From the NCBI GenBank assembly GCA_001804805.1, contig MHBH01000014.1:1-37885 (forward strand): a stretch of 37,885 nucleotides of DNA, written 5' to 3'. This DNA comes from Lentisphaerae bacterium GWF2_49_21 (GTDB taxonomy: Bacteria > Verrucomicrobiota > Lentisphaeria > Victivallales > GWF2-50-93). This document shows positions 16,777-25,664 of the stretch, one piece after another. How positions within the stretch are numbered: the first letter of the stretch is position 1; the number at the start of each line of letters is the position of its first letter. The notes beneath the pieces were generated by a model. It searched no databases. It worked only from the letters and a program-made list of their open reading frames with translations, and was not told the DNA's origin. Position numbers and translations under genes: made by a program.

Positions 16777-17718
16777 ATGAAAAAGAGGGACAGGACAAAT
16801 GATTCATATCCTGACAGGATTTTCAGGACGGTTACATATTGCTCCGCGATCCTGATAATAATAATCATGGCCGCCCTCTTCATCCAGTTGCTCTATCACT
16901 CCGTTCCCACGATCAGGAGATTCGGCTTCGAGTTCTTCTGGTCGAAACAATGGGATCCTGTCAATTTAAACTTTGGCGCCCTCAGCAGTATCTACGGTAC
17001 CATTGTCACTTCACTGATAGCGATGCTCATATCCGTGCCTATTAGTTTTGTGATCGCTCTTTTCCTGGTTGAGATGGCCAGTCCCGGAATCAAGAGGATC
17101 GTAAGCCAGGCTTTGGATCTGCTTGCTGCGATTCCAAGCATCATCTTTGGGATGTGGGGCCTTTTCGTGTTCGCCCCCTTCATGCAGGATTATATCCAGC
17201 CGTTCCTCGGTAAATATTTTGGTTTCCTGCCTTTCTTCAAGGGAACTCCCATGGGGATAGGAATGCTGACTTCCGGGCTTATCCTTGCGCTGATGATACT
17301 TCCATTCATAAGTGCAGTGATGAGGGACGTCTTTCAAATGGTTCCACCTGTGGTCAAGGAGTCGGCGTATGGAATTGGTTCGACCACATGGGAGGTATCG
17401 TATCATGTCACTATGAAATATGGACTTCAGGGAATTCTGGGAGCCGTCTTCCTTGGACTGGGAAGGGCCATAGGGGAGACGATGGCCGTCACGTTTGTCA
17501 TAGGAAATGGATATACTGTGAATGCATCTCTCTTTGATCCTGCAACTACCATTGCTTCTACTCTTGCAAGCCAGTTTCCCGAGGCCGTAGCACAGCCGAT
17601 ATTCAAAAGCACGCTGATGGAGCTTGGACTTGTCCTGTTCATTGTGACTTTCGGGATCCAGATGGCCGCCCAGTGGTGGCTTAACAGGATCAGACGTAGT
17701 ACAGGAGGAGGATTGTGA
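16777..17718 (+). CDS. pstC: PstC phosphate ABC transporter permease
   Basis: 313 residues with about six hydrophobic segments, the first at about 20-40. The region around GLFVFAPFMQDYIQPFLG is typical of PstC. The cytoplasmic coupling loop carries VVKESAYGIGSTTWEVSYHV, and GLGRAIGETMAVTFVIGNG is the family hallmark. It pairs with PstA in the inner membrane. It follows pstS by 79 bp and precedes pstA by 42 bp. Confidence 0.95.
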   Translation: MKKRDRTNDSYPDRIFRTVTYCSAILIIIIMAALFIQLLYHSVPTIRRFGFEFFWSKQWDPVNLNFGALSSIYGTIVTSLIAMLISVPISFVIALFLVEMASPGIKRIVSQALDLLAAIPSIIFGMWGLFVFAPFMQDYIQPFLGKYFGFLPFFKGTPMGIGMLTSGLILALMILPFISAVMRDVFQMVPPVVKESAYGIGSTTWEVSYHVTMKYGLQGILGAVFLGLGRAIGETMAVTFVIGNGYTVNASLFDPATTIASTLASQFPEAVAQPIFKSTLMELGLVLFIVTFGIQMAAQWWLNRIRRSTGGGL

Positions 17719-17760
17719 AGACAGACGACGGACGACAGATGGCAGAGAATAATATCAAGG

Positions 17761-18636
17761 ATGAATTCTAATATGAAAAAGAGACCTGTTTTTCTCAGGA
17801 AGATGACCGACAAGATGGTGAAGGTGGTTTCCATCATGGCTGCCTTTGTCGGAATATTCCTTTTGTTCTGGATCCTCTTTGAAGTATTCATGCGGGGATT
17901 TTCCGCATTCAGTCCGAAGTTCTTCATGGACATCAGCCTTGACGGGGAAAATGGAGGAATTGCCAACGCCATAGTCGGAACAGTTGTCATAACTTTCACC
18001 GCGGTCATCCTTGGTGTGCCTGCCGGACTTCTCGGCGGGATATTTCTCTCGGAATATGGCAGGAGCAGCAAGATAGGGAATATAATAAGATTCTCATCCA
18101 ACGTCATGATGGGGATGCCGTCGATCATCATCGGCCTCTTCATATATAGTATTATTGTATATAACATGGGTACATTTTCCGGTTTTTCCGGCGCAGTTGC
18201 GCTTGCGATCATAATGCTTCCTGTTGTACTGAGGACGACCGAGGATATGCTTTCTCTTGTTCCGAATTCCCTGCGCGAGGCGGCGCTGGCGCTTGGCACC
18301 CCTAGATGGAAGGTTACCCTCAATATCCTGTTCAGGGCGGCGAAGACAGGTCTTATAACCGGTGTTCTGCTGGCGACAGCAAGAGTGAGCGGCGAGACGG
18401 CACCGCTGCTTTTCACAGCCCTCAACAGTTATTACTGGCCGGCAGAACCATGCTGGCAGTTCTGGCAGTTCTTCAGTTCACCGACGGCAAACCTTACCGT
18501 CACAATAAATGATTATGCAATGTCCCCCTACCCGGGATTGAACAGCATTGCCTGGGGGGCTTCCCTTCTGATAACATTTGGCGTGCTTGCATTGAACATA
18601 TCCGCGAGAATATTTTTCAGGGAGGAAAAGAAGTGA
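17761..18636 (+). CDS. pstA: PstA phosphate ABC transporter permease
   Basis: 291 residues with about six membrane segments. Landmarks are [22 protein letters not shown], the coupling helix [21 protein letters not shown] and [21 protein letters not shown], all characteristic of PstA. It forms the permease heterodimer with PstC. The start may be 17761 or the in-frame ATG at 17773; neither has a clear Shine-Dalgarno. The stop codon overlaps the start of pstB (TGATG), indicating translational coupling. Confidence 0.94.
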   Translation: MNSNMKKRPVFLRKMTDKMVKVVSIMAAFVGIFLLFWILFEVFMRGFSAFSPKFFMDISLDGENGGIANAIVGTVVITFTAVILGVPAGLLGGIFLSEYGRSSKIGNIIRFSSNVMMGMPSIIIGLFIYSIIVYNMGTFSGFSGAVALAIIMLPVVLRTTEDMLSLVPNSLREAALALGTPRWKVTLNILFRAAKTGLITGVLLATARVSGETAPLLFTALNSYYWPAEPCWQFWQFFSSPTANLTVTINDYAMSPYPGLNSIAWGASLLITFGVLALNISARIFFREEKK

Positions 18637-19406
18637 TGCATGAAATAAGGGACAATATAAAGATATCCGTAAGAGGACTTAATTTCTTCTACGGTTCCAA
18701 CCAGGCTCTGATTGATAACGATATTGACATCCTGAAGAACAAGGTCACGGCAGTGATCGGCCCATCCGGATGCGGGAAGTCGACACATCTGCGGGTCTAT
18801 AATCGAATATTCGAGCTCTACCGGGAACAGAAGGCCACGGGAACTGTCATGCTCGACGGGGAAAATATACTTTCACCTGATATAGACATACTGGAACTCC
18901 GCAGGAAAGTTGGAATGATCTTCCAGAAGCCGACGCCATTTCCGATGTCGGTCTATGAGAACATAGCATATGGACTCAGGCTCCATTACAAGCTGGGCAG
19001 AGACGAGATCTTTGAGAAGGTCGAAAAGGCCCTCCGTTCAGCTGCATTATGGGATGAGGTGAAGGACAAGCTGGACAAGCCTGGCCTGGCTCTTTCCGGC
19101 GGACAGCAACAGCGGCTCTGCATTGCAAGGGCGATAGCCGTTGAGCCTGAGATAATCCTGATGGATGAACCGACATCCGCAATTGATCCGATTGGAACCG
19201 CGAAGATAGAAGACCTGGTAGGTGAGCTTGAAAAGAAATTTACTATAGTGATTGTCACCCACAACATGCAGCAGGCAGCCAGGATTTCCGACTATACCGC
19301 CTTCTTCTTCGAGGGCAGGATAATTGAATACGGGGAGACCGAGCAGATTTTTACAAAACCTGCGAATAAGAAGACGGAAGATTATATAACCGGAAGATTC
19401 GGGTGA
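18636..19406 (+). CDS. pstB: PstB phosphate ABC transporter ATPase
   Basis: 256 residues from ATG 18636; a GTG at 18633 is an alternative, closer to the GGAGG at 18621-18625. Walker A is GPSGCGKST (about 42-50), where PstB has an almost invariant GPSGCGKST. The signature is [16 protein letters not shown], Walker B is [13 protein letters not shown], and the switch His is in [32 protein letters not shown] is typical PstB. It powers phosphate import through PstCA. The stop is followed at once by an 11-bp-arm hairpin before phoU. Confidence 0.96.
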   Translation: MHEIRDNIKISVRGLNFFYGSNQALIDNDIDILKNKVTAVIGPSGCGKSTHLRVYNRIFELYREQKATGTVMLDGENILSPDIDILELRRKVGMIFQKPTPFPMSVYENIAYGLRLHYKLGRDEIFEKVEKALRSAALWDEVKDKLDKPGLALSGGQQQRLCIARAIAVEPEIILMDEPTSAIDPIGTAKIEDLVGELEKKFTIVIVTHNMQQAARISDYTAFFFEGRIIEYGETEQIFTKPANKKTEDYITGRFG

Positions 19407-19429
19407 TATTTCAACTGAAGTTGAAATAT
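19406..19429 (+). other. Hairpin between pstB and phoU
   Basis: Perfect 11-bp arms (ATATTTCAACT at 19406-19416 and its complement at 19419-19429) with a 2-nt loop start on the last base of the pstB stop codon. No T-run follows, so attenuation or mRNA stabilisation is more likely than full termination. Confidence 0.6.
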
Positions 19430-19459
19430 TAAAGTAATGATAAAGCAACGGAGGATGAC

Positions 19460-20128
19460 ATGTCAGTACTATTGAACAAGGAAATAACTGGACTTAAGAA
19501 GAAAATACTCCAGATGACGGCAATGGTCGAGGAGAGCGTGAGAAAATCTGTAAATGCTGTAAGACACAAGGATGAAGCTCTGGCGGATGAGGTGATCCGT
19601 ACTGATGATGAAATAGATCTCATGGAAAACGCTCTTGAAGAGGAATGCCTCAAAATACTCGCGCTGCATCAGCCGGTGGCCGCTGATCTGCGTTATGTCG
19701 TGGCCTGCCTGAAGATAAACAATGATCTTGAGCGCATAGGCGATCTTGCTGTAAATATCGCCCAGAGGGCGAAGGCTATTTCCTCCGAGAAGGACGACTT
19801 CATTCCCGGTTCGATATCCGAGATGATTGAAAAGGCGATTTCAATGCTGAAGAAAAGCCTTGATGCCTTCATAGAAACGGATGCTGCCCTCGCAAGGGAG
19901 GTATCATCCCTTGACGATGAAATCGACGCGCTCAACCGGAACATGTACCAGGAAGTCAGGAATATGATCATGCAGGATCCGAAGAGGACCGGCTATCTTC
20001 TCCATGTCCTTGGCGTCTCCCGCCAGCTTGAACGCATAGGCGATTACGCCTGCAACATATCCGAAGATGTGATTTACATGATCGAGGGAAGGATTGTCAG
20101 GCACGACAAGCTGTCGGGCAAGGGATGA
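19460..20128 (+). CDS. phoU: PhoU phosphate signalling regulator
   Basis: 222 residues, the usual PhoU length, composed of two tandem three-helix PhoU repeats. Landmarks are MVEESVRKSVNAV, DDEIDLMENALEEECLKILALHQPVAADLRYVV-type text in repeat 1, and RNMIMQDPKRTGYLLHVLGVSRQLERIGDYACNI in repeat 2. The E/DxxxD metal clusters of PhoU are visible (LERIGDLAVNI and LERIGDYACNI). PhoU links PstSCAB transport activity to PhoR and keeps the Pho response off when phosphate is plentiful. CGGAGG precedes the ATG. Confidence 0.95.
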   Translation: MSVLLNKEITGLKKKILQMTAMVEESVRKSVNAVRHKDEALADEVIRTDDEIDLMENALEEECLKILALHQPVAADLRYVVACLKINNDLERIGDLAVNIAQRAKAISSEKDDFIPGSISEMIEKAISMLKKSLDAFIETDAALAREVSSLDDEIDALNRNMYQEVRNMIMQDPKRTGYLLHVLGVSRQLERIGDYACNISEDVIYMIEGRIVRHDKLSGKG

Positions 20129-20174
20129 AGGTCTGGTTTCCTGCATTCTGATCCATTCCCATATATCCTTCGTT

Positions 20175-20215
20175 TTAACACAATCCTAACAAATCCCTCA
20201 CCTGTGCAAAATAAT
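20175..20215 (+). promoter_or_regulatory. Putative Pho box and promoter of the Pit transporter gene
   Basis: TTAAC (20175), CTAAC (20186) and CTCAC (20197) have an exact 11-bp period. A weak -10 (AATAAT, 20210-20215) follows. The first repeat with its flank (TTAACACAAT) is identical to the start of the secretin-operon site at 11976. Confidence 0.6.
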
Positions 20216-20255
20216 CAGATGTCATTTTATCTCCAGACAAAAAGAGGAATTTGCC

Positions 20256-21257
20256 ATGGATACGACATTAATACTGGTAATAGCAGTAATAGTATTGGCG
20301 CTAATATTTGACTTCCTAAACGGATTTCATGATGCCGCCAACTCCATTGCGACCATTGTAGTCACCAAAACACTTACTCCTGGCCAGGCCGTAGTCATGG
20401 CCGGACTGGCTAATTTCGTAGGTTACTTCACCTTCGGCATGGCAATCGCCAAGACAGTCGGCAAAGGGATAATAAACATTGAAAATATAACCTTGACCAT
20501 CGTACTTGCCGCCTTGGTCGGCGCCATAATCTGGAACATTATAACCTGGATCCTCGGTCTTCCAACCTCGAGCAGCCATGCGCTTATTGGCGGCCTTATC
20601 GGAAGCGCAGTTGCCGCGGCAGGCTTCAAAGCCGTGGTTCTCGGCGGGGTCATAAAAATTGTCGCATTCATCTTTCTGGCGCCCCTGATAGGAATGTTGG
20701 CGGCATCAATATTCACAGTCGCCATAATATGGATGTTCCGGAAGTCAACACCAACCAAGGCAAATACGATTTTCAAGAGGCTCCAGCTTGTGTCTTCTTT
20801 CTGCTACAGTGTCGGACACGGCACAAATGACGCCCAGAAATGCATGGGTATAATTGCCCTGGCTCTTTTCACAGGGGGCATTACAAAAACTTTCCAGCTT
20901 GATACCTGGGTGATAATCTCATGCTACTGTGCAATTTCCCTTGGGACTATGTTCGGAGGCTGGAGAATCGTGAAAACTATGGGCACCAAGATAACGAAGA
21001 TACGTCCGATGGAAGGGTTCTCCGCTGAAACAGCCTCGGCGATCGTCCTGATCGGAACTGCTCACTTTGGTATCCCTGTCAGCACAACCCACGTCATCGC
21101 CGGATCCATCATGGGCGTGGGTGCCGTTGAAAAAGGAGCCGGTGTGCGCTGGGTCACGGCACGCAGGATAATATGGGCCTGGTTCCTGACAATCCCTCTG
21201 ACCGCCCTTTGTTCCGCCTTGACATATTTTGTAATGTCATTCCTTTTACCCGCCTGA
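20256..21257 (+). CDS. pit: Pit-family low-affinity inorganic phosphate transporter
   Basis: 333 residues, a polytopic membrane protein. It carries the duplicated PHO4/Pit signature: DFLNGFHDAANSIATIVVTKTL near the N-terminus and SVGHGTNDAQKCMGIIALALF in the second half. GLPTSSSHALIGGLIGSA and HFGIPVSTTHVIAGSIMGVG are the paired internal repeats. Pit proteins move metal-phosphate with protons. In many genomes pit sits next to a PhoU-like gene, as here. The Pho-box-like promoter is unexpected, since pit genes are usually constitutive or repressed in phosphate starvation. The gene converges on a GT87 gene with a 14-bp gap. Confidence 0.93.
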   Translation: MDTTLILVIAVIVLALIFDFLNGFHDAANSIATIVVTKTLTPGQAVVMAGLANFVGYFTFGMAIAKTVGKGIINIENITLTIVLAALVGAIIWNIITWILGLPTSSSHALIGGLIGSAVAAAGFKAVVLGGVIKIVAFIFLAPLIGMLAASIFTVAIIWMFRKSTPTKANTIFKRLQLVSSFCYSVGHGTNDAQKCMGIIALALFTGGITKTFQLDTWVIISCYCAISLGTMFGGWRIVKTMGTKITKIRPMEGFSAETASAIVLIGTAHFGIPVSTTHVIAGSIMGVGAVEKGAGVRWVTARRIIWAWFLTIPLTALCSALTYFVMSFLLPA

Positions 21258-21271
21258 CCGCTCAAAATACC

Positions 21272-22621
21272 TTATTTGCAGTCATCGGCATACCATGTCC
21301 AGAGGAGGCAAAGAAGCAGGCAGACAGCCCCTGCATTGCAAAGGACGGCGGAAGTCGCCATGGGAAATCCTGTCAATTCGGAACGTCCGGCAAAGCTTAT
21401 AAGACAGTATGATATCAGAGCAGATGAATATATGACTGTACGCTGGACATATGGTATTGCCGGCATAGGCCTTGCAAGACACATGAACGCAGGTATTGCG
21501 AGCACATAATAGTGAATCCAGACAAGTGGTGCGCAGAGCAGGTATAGCAGGCATCCGATGCTGAGCATCAGGAGATTCATCGATGGAGAACCGGTCTCAG
21601 CCGTGCGTGAAGGATTCTTCCTCATTACAGCAAATGCAACTCCTGTTATCATTGCCATCAATATGATAAAGAGGACGTATGACAGATTTTGCTGGCCGCA
21701 CATTTCTCCTGTCACTCTAGAAAGGGCGAAATTTCCTTCCTTAACAGTCACATAAGGCAGATTGGAAATATTGCGCGCGGACTCGAACCACCAGAACCAT
21801 GATTTAAAAGTTGAAAAGAATATTGAGGCAGACAGCAGTCCAAGGACAGTTCCCGCCACCATCCCGGCCAAAGAAAGAAAAAACTCTTTCTTTTGCTTCA
21901 TCACCATCAGCCCGGCAAGTATCATCATAGGCGCAAATATCATGTTCGGCTTGAAAAGGACCATCAGCCCGAGAACTGCTCCTCCAATAACATATCCAAG
22001 TTCCTTTTTGCGGATCATATGGACACAGACGAGAAATAAGGCGATGAACGCGAGTTGCATCAGCACGACATTTCCCACCCGCAGATCGGACAGGAACGGT
22101 CCGTAGAAAACTGAAAAGAGTATTGCCGGATATAGAATTGAATAGAAAGGAAATTTAAGAAGGTGAATAATTATCAGGATAAAAAAGGCGAAGCAGGCAA
22201 GTTGGATCAGGTAGAACTTTGAAATGTCCAGTTCATAATCACCACTGACAAACAAACTCATGAACGTATATAGAAACGGCGTAGATATGAAAAAATGAAG
22301 TCTGTCATCAGATGACTGGTAATTGTAGAACTTCTTCTCATAGTCCTGCCAGCACTGCGCGGCAAGTTTCTGCCTTGGACCGGTATTCATTTCGAGCGAA
22401 TTCCTGTAGCAGCTCTCCCTAACCTGCGTGCTTTTCTCCTTCTCATAGAAATTGACGCCTTTCTGCGCCCGTACGGCCTGCACCCCGACCCAGTAGTTAT
22501 AATAGTCCACCCCGGGACTTGTCCGGAAAAAACTCCATATGCTGACAAAAAGGAGAAGTACCGTCAGGATGACGACAGATGTCCGGAACCAATTTTCATT
22601 ACTGAATTTAAAATCATTCAT
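21272..22621 (-). CDS. GT87-type (DUF2029) polyprenyl-phosphate-dependent membrane glycosyltransferase
   Basis: 449 residues from the ATG at 22621 (the frame is open upstream to a TTG at 22681 that overlaps the preceding gene). About nine or ten membrane helices are visible. The first-loop VDYYNYWVGVQAV holds the acidic residue typical of GT-C enzymes. SDLRVGNVVLMQLAFIALF and LFKPNMIFAPMMI match the GT87 family. Family members transfer mannose or other sugars from polyprenyl phosphate on the outer face of the inner membrane. It follows a methyltransferase gene on the same strand. The substrate is unknown; glycolipid synthesis under phosphate stress is possible but speculative. Confidence 0.75.
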   Translation of the reverse strand: MNDFKFSNENWFRTSVVILTVLLLFVSIWSFFRTSPGVDYYNYWVGVQAVRAQKGVNFYEKEKSTQVRESCYRNSLEMNTGPRQKLAAQCWQDYEKKFYNYQSSDDRLHFFISTPFLYTFMSLFVSGDYELDISKFYLIQLACFAFFILIIIHLLKFPFYSILYPAILFSVFYGPFLSDLRVGNVVLMQLAFIALFLVCVHMIRKKELGYVIGGAVLGLMVLFKPNMIFAPMMILAGLMVMKQKKEFFLSLAGMVAGTVLGLLSASIFFSTFKSWFWWFESARNISNLPYVTVKEGNFALSRVTGEMCGQQNLSYVLFIILMAMITGVAFAVMRKNPSRTAETGSPSMNLLMLSIGCLLYLLCAPLVWIHYYVLAIPAFMCLARPMPAIPYVQRTVIYSSALISYCLISFAGRSELTGFPMATSAVLCNAGAVCLLLCLLWTWYADDCK

Positions 22622-22677
22622 GGCTGATGTGAATTTATATTTATAATGTCGGAAAATACCCCTGAGGCATAAAAGAA

Positions 22678-23373
22678 TCAAGGAATCCGGCGCGCTATGG
22701 CCCTGAGGCTGTCGCCATTAGGTTTGACTTCAACACGCTCCCTGAGGATTTCAAAGCCATGGGAGGCAATTTCCCCTATCAACGATTCCTTCCTGCCAAA
22801 ATAACGGTAGGGAGCTCCGTCGGAAAAAGCACAACGCATTACTGAATCATAATTCTTGATTATCTCTTTGTCCTTGGGCTCATCACAGATGGAATTCAAC
22901 ATGAAGAATCCTCCGGGCTTCAATACTCGATGAATTTCCTTGAAAGCGAGACTGCGATCTTCACCGATTATGCAGTGGAGGCATAAACCGTCGAACACAA
23001 TGTCGAATGTTTTGTCTTCAAACCTGGAAAGATCAGTTACATTCATCTCGAAGAAACGGAGATTTTCGAGTTTTTCATTCCGCTTGCTGGCAATCTGAAC
23101 CGCTGTCGGAGATATCTCAATTCCGGTGACATTGAATCCATGTCTGGCGATTATCGCACTTATATTTCCAGCTCCGCTTCCAAGCTCCAATACCTCACCC
23201 TTGTCTGGCGGTTTGAAATCCTTTACAAATTCAGCCCAGTAGTCGGTCCAGTATTTTTCGCGTTCAGGAACCTGGTTTCCTCCCCAGCCCTTCAAACCCT
23301 TTTCAACTATTTCACGGTATCTGGCTTCGTGCAGTTCCTTGTATTTTGGCTTCATACGGGCATGATTCCTCAT
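22678..23373 (-). CDS. Class I SAM-dependent methyltransferase
   Basis: 231 residues (an in-frame ATG at 23355 is a possible alternative start). Motif I is VLELGSGAGNISAI, followed by VTGIEISPTAVQIA. FDIVFDGLCLHCIIGEDR and HRVLKPGGFFMLNSICDE complete the Rossmann methyltransferase fold. A GWGGN segment near residue 33 is shared with the decayed methyltransferase at 24805-25340, so they are paralogues. The substrate is unknown. It is upstream of the GT87 gene on the same strand. Confidence 0.85.
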   Translation of the reverse strand: MRNHARMKPKYKELHEARYREIVEKGLKGWGGNQVPEREKYWTDYWAEFVKDFKPPDKGEVLELGSGAGNISAIIARHGFNVTGIEISPTAVQIASKRNEKLENLRFFEMNVTDLSRFEDKTFDIVFDGLCLHCIIGEDRSLAFKEIHRVLKPGGFFMLNSICDEPKDKEIIKNYDSVMRCAFSDGAPYRYFGRKESLIGEIASHGFEILRERVEVKPNGDSLRAIARRIP

Positions 23374-23535
23374 TTTTCGTTCCTATCCCACAGCGGTATC
23401 TCATTATAAACAAACACGATATGCCGTAAAAACAAGTTGAAATCATTCTTTCAAGTGGTTTCTTCTGGAAAATCCTGTTATATTCATGATGCGGACGAAT
23501 GGTATGAGATAATTCATTTACAAGTATGGCAGGCC

Positions 23536-24777
23536 ATGAAACAGACAACAGAAATTAATGTCTCCCTATTGGTGCCCGGAGAAGCTGAAGCTGCATCTCA
23601 GCTGGTGATGGAGACATTCCGGACACATGTGGCGCCTTGTTACACTCAACAGGGAGTCGATGAGTTTGCGAAATACGCAAAAGCAGATTGTATTCAGGAA
23701 CGGCATGGACATGTACATCAGACTTGGACTGCAAAGATTGGAAACGTCATTGTCGGCGTGCTTGAAATCCGGTTTCCAGACCATATTTCAATGCTGTTTG
23801 TATCAGCAAATCATCAGGCTAGAGGAATCGGCAGAAGTCTCATGGATCGCGCCATGATTCAATTGCTTAGTGCCAGCCCGGACATCCGGGAATTGACCGT
23901 GCACTCATCGTCCAATGCCATTCCAACCTATCGAAAGTTCGGTTTTAAGGAATGTGGAGGTATTCAGGAAAAGAACGGTATCAAATTCCAGCCAATGACG
24001 ATGGTATTGAAAAAGGACATGAACCAATTCTACAAGGGGCTGACACCATACTATCACCTTATTTATCAGGACTGGGAGAAGAGCATACGGAAACAGGCGA
24101 AGGATATCAATTCAATAATCCGGGAAAAATTGGGCGATGGTGTACACAGTATCCTTGATGTCTCATGCGGAATCGGAACACAGGCAATTGGGTTGGCACA
24201 ACACGGATATCAAGTAACTGCATCAGATCTTTCGCCCGAAGAGGCCGAACGGGCAAAGGTTGAAACATCAAAAAAAGGTCTCAATATCAATTTCTCCGTG
24301 TCGGACATGCGCGATAGTTTCAAGCACCATGCCAAGCAGTTCGACGCAGTTATCTCATGCGACAATTCCGTGCCGCACTTGCTGACGGATGACGACATCC
24401 TTCTGGCTTTCAGTCAATTCCACCAATGCACCCGTCCCGGGGGAACCTGCATCATAAGCGTCAGGGACTATGAGAAGGAAGATTTATCCAAACAGCAGAT
24501 CAAACCGTATGGAGTCCGGGAGGAGCACGGGGTTCGCTGGCTGCTCTGGCAGGTTTGGGATCCTCATGGATCAACCTATGACGTAACCATGTACCTGCTT
24601 GAAGAACGTGCTGGTTCTGAATGCCGTATTCATATTGTTCGCACAGTTTATTATGCAATAGGCATCCAGAAACTGATGGATCTGATGAGAAGTGCCGGAT
24701 TCGAGAATGTCACACGACGGGACGGCGTTTTCTTCCAGCCTCTGATCACGGGAACAAGAAAAGTAAATATTCACTGA
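23536..24777 (+). CDS. Fused GNAT acetyltransferase and SAM-dependent methyltransferase
   Basis: 413 residues from ATG 23536; the frame is open to 23437 but the extra 33 residues look non-domain. Residues about 5-160 form a GNAT domain, with the acetyl-CoA loop in LFVSANHQARGIGRSLMDRAM and the ending AIPTYRKFGFKECG. From about residue 165 a class I methyltransferase follows: ILDVSCGIGTQAIGLA (motif I), VTASDLSPEEAERA, FDAVISCDNSVPHLLTDDD and RPGGTCIISVRDYE. The C-terminal VNIH and the TGA stop are encoded by the left arm of a dispersed palindrome. Such a two-enzyme fusion suggests sequential modification of one small molecule, but no substrate can be named. Confidence 0.82.
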   Translation: MKQTTEINVSLLVPGEAEAASQLVMETFRTHVAPCYTQQGVDEFAKYAKADCIQERHGHVHQTWTAKIGNVIVGVLEIRFPDHISMLFVSANHQARGIGRSLMDRAMIQLLSASPDIRELTVHSSSNAIPTYRKFGFKECGGIQEKNGIKFQPMTMVLKKDMNQFYKGLTPYYHLIYQDWEKSIRKQAKDINSIIREKLGDGVHSILDVSCGIGTQAIGLAQHGYQVTASDLSPEEAERAKVETSKKGLNINFSVSDMRDSFKHHAKQFDAVISCDNSVPHLLTDDDILLAFSQFHQCTRPGGTCIISVRDYEKEDLSKQQIKPYGVREEHGVRWLLWQVWDPHGSTYDVTMYLLEERAGSECRIHIVRTVYYAIGIQKLMDLMRSAGFENVTRRDGVFFQPLITGTRKVNIH

Positions 24778-24808
24778 ATTCACTGCGGTGGATTCAGTGA
24801 ATATTTAC
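24763..24808. repeat. Dispersed palindrome, copy 2 (between convergent genes)
   Basis: A 46-bp palindrome with GTAAATATTCACTGA in the left arm and its complement in the right. Two mismatches occur near the 2-nt centre. The TGA of the plus-strand GNAT-methyltransferase (24775-24777) and the TAA of the minus-strand methyltransferase frame (24807-24805) both lie inside it. A CTTTTT follows on the plus strand. It probably acts as a bidirectional transcription terminator. Confidence 0.85.
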
Positions 24809-25340
24809 TGCTTTTTAGCCTCAATGCATATTTCATCACCATCGAATTCATGGGACAATTCCCAGCTTATGATCTCAAGACCGGTGGTCCTGACCTCATC
24901 CAGTATGCTTTCCGGAGGACTCTGAAAATTGAGGAATATGACTTCTGTCGGCCCTCTCCATATATCCAGTGGAGGCAATGTGCGTCAATGACAATATCAA
25001 ACGACTCGTTACCGTAGGAACTCAAATCCGCTATGTCTCCAACTTGGAAATCAGCCTTGAACTCAGCAGTTGAATTCTTTTCCTTCGCCCATTCAATTGC
25101 GGTCGGGGTAATGTCCACTCCAAACATTTCATATCCCTTCTGCGCCATCCACAAGGTGAGGTTTCCGGCTCCACAACCGAGTTCGAGCACCCGGCCCTGC
25201 TTTGGAGCCTTAGCCCTTACAAGCGACCTTTCGATGTTCAGTTTGAACAAATCATAGTCTGACTCATCCCCTCCCCATCCTGCTTTCCCTTCTGCCTTTA
25301 ATTTGGCATAACCTTTGTCGGCCGTAGGTTTACTATCCAT
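24805..25340 (-). pseudogene. Decayed SAM-dependent methyltransferase (internal deletion and frameshift)
   Basis: The first about 130 codons are a good class I methyltransferase: KAGWGGDESDYDL, VLELGCGAGNLTLWMA, MFGVDITPTAIEWA and FDIVIDAHCLHWIYGEGR. Directly after GEGR the frame becomes nonsense and stops at 24867. Another frame resumes from about 24960 with the expected C-terminal region, SILDEVRTTGLEIISWEL, and ends at a TAA at 24807-24805. Compared with the paralogue at 22678-23373, about 40 residues including the RVLKPGG strand are missing. The size is not a multiple of three, which explains the shift. The remaining product would lack a complete fold. Confidence 0.75.
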
Positions 25341-25374
25341 GTGATCCTTTCATTTTTTATTTGAGCGTCAAGTA

Positions 25375-25633
25375 GGTACGTGCTTCAGCATGTACCATCT
25401 TAATGAGGCAATTTCAAAATTGCCTTTATTGAGCTTATTGCTTACGTTGGAGTATCACGTGACCACGTTGACACGTGGAACGTGACTCACGTGGCAAGCT
25501 TCAGTCCCGATGCCGATGGATCGGGAACAAACTAAAGTTTGGACTCCAACGGGCACATTTCCGCGACAACCGTTTTATTGTATTTTAAAATCAGCTCTAA
25601 TGTATAAGAATGGGACAGGCTAAAGCCCGTCCC
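25375..25633. repeat. Array of short hairpins and CACGTG motifs in a 324-bp non-coding gap
   Basis: No gene is visible in 25341-25664. Hairpins occur one after another: 25375-25396 (10-bp arms, one mismatch, 2-nt loop), 25407-25424 (8-bp perfect, 2-nt loop), a nested stem at about 25455-25485 built on CACGTG/CCACGT motifs, 25505-25526 (7-bp arms) and 25612-25633 (10-bp arms, one mismatch). CGTTGGAGT at 25445-25453 has its exact complement at 25543-25551 and brackets a 107-bp sub-block. The whole resembles a composite of REP-like or MITE-like repeats. Confidence 0.65.
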
Positions 25634-25664
25634 TACTTATGAGGCAAAAAGCCCAGCTTAACGG

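Noticed and set aside
17427-18425. Long open frame of 332 codons on the minus strand opposite pstC and pstA
   Set aside because: It is antisense to two certain genes, has no recognisable domain and is explained by codon bias of the opposite strand.
22621-22681. TTG start of the GT87 gene overlapping the methyltransferase stop
   Set aside because: The extra 20 residues are not hydrophobic-helix-like and no Shine-Dalgarno supports the TTG. The ATG at 22621 is a simpler start.
25445-25551. CRISPR-like repeat array
   Set aside because: The CACGTG units are irregularly spaced, short and palindromic, with no equal-length spacers.
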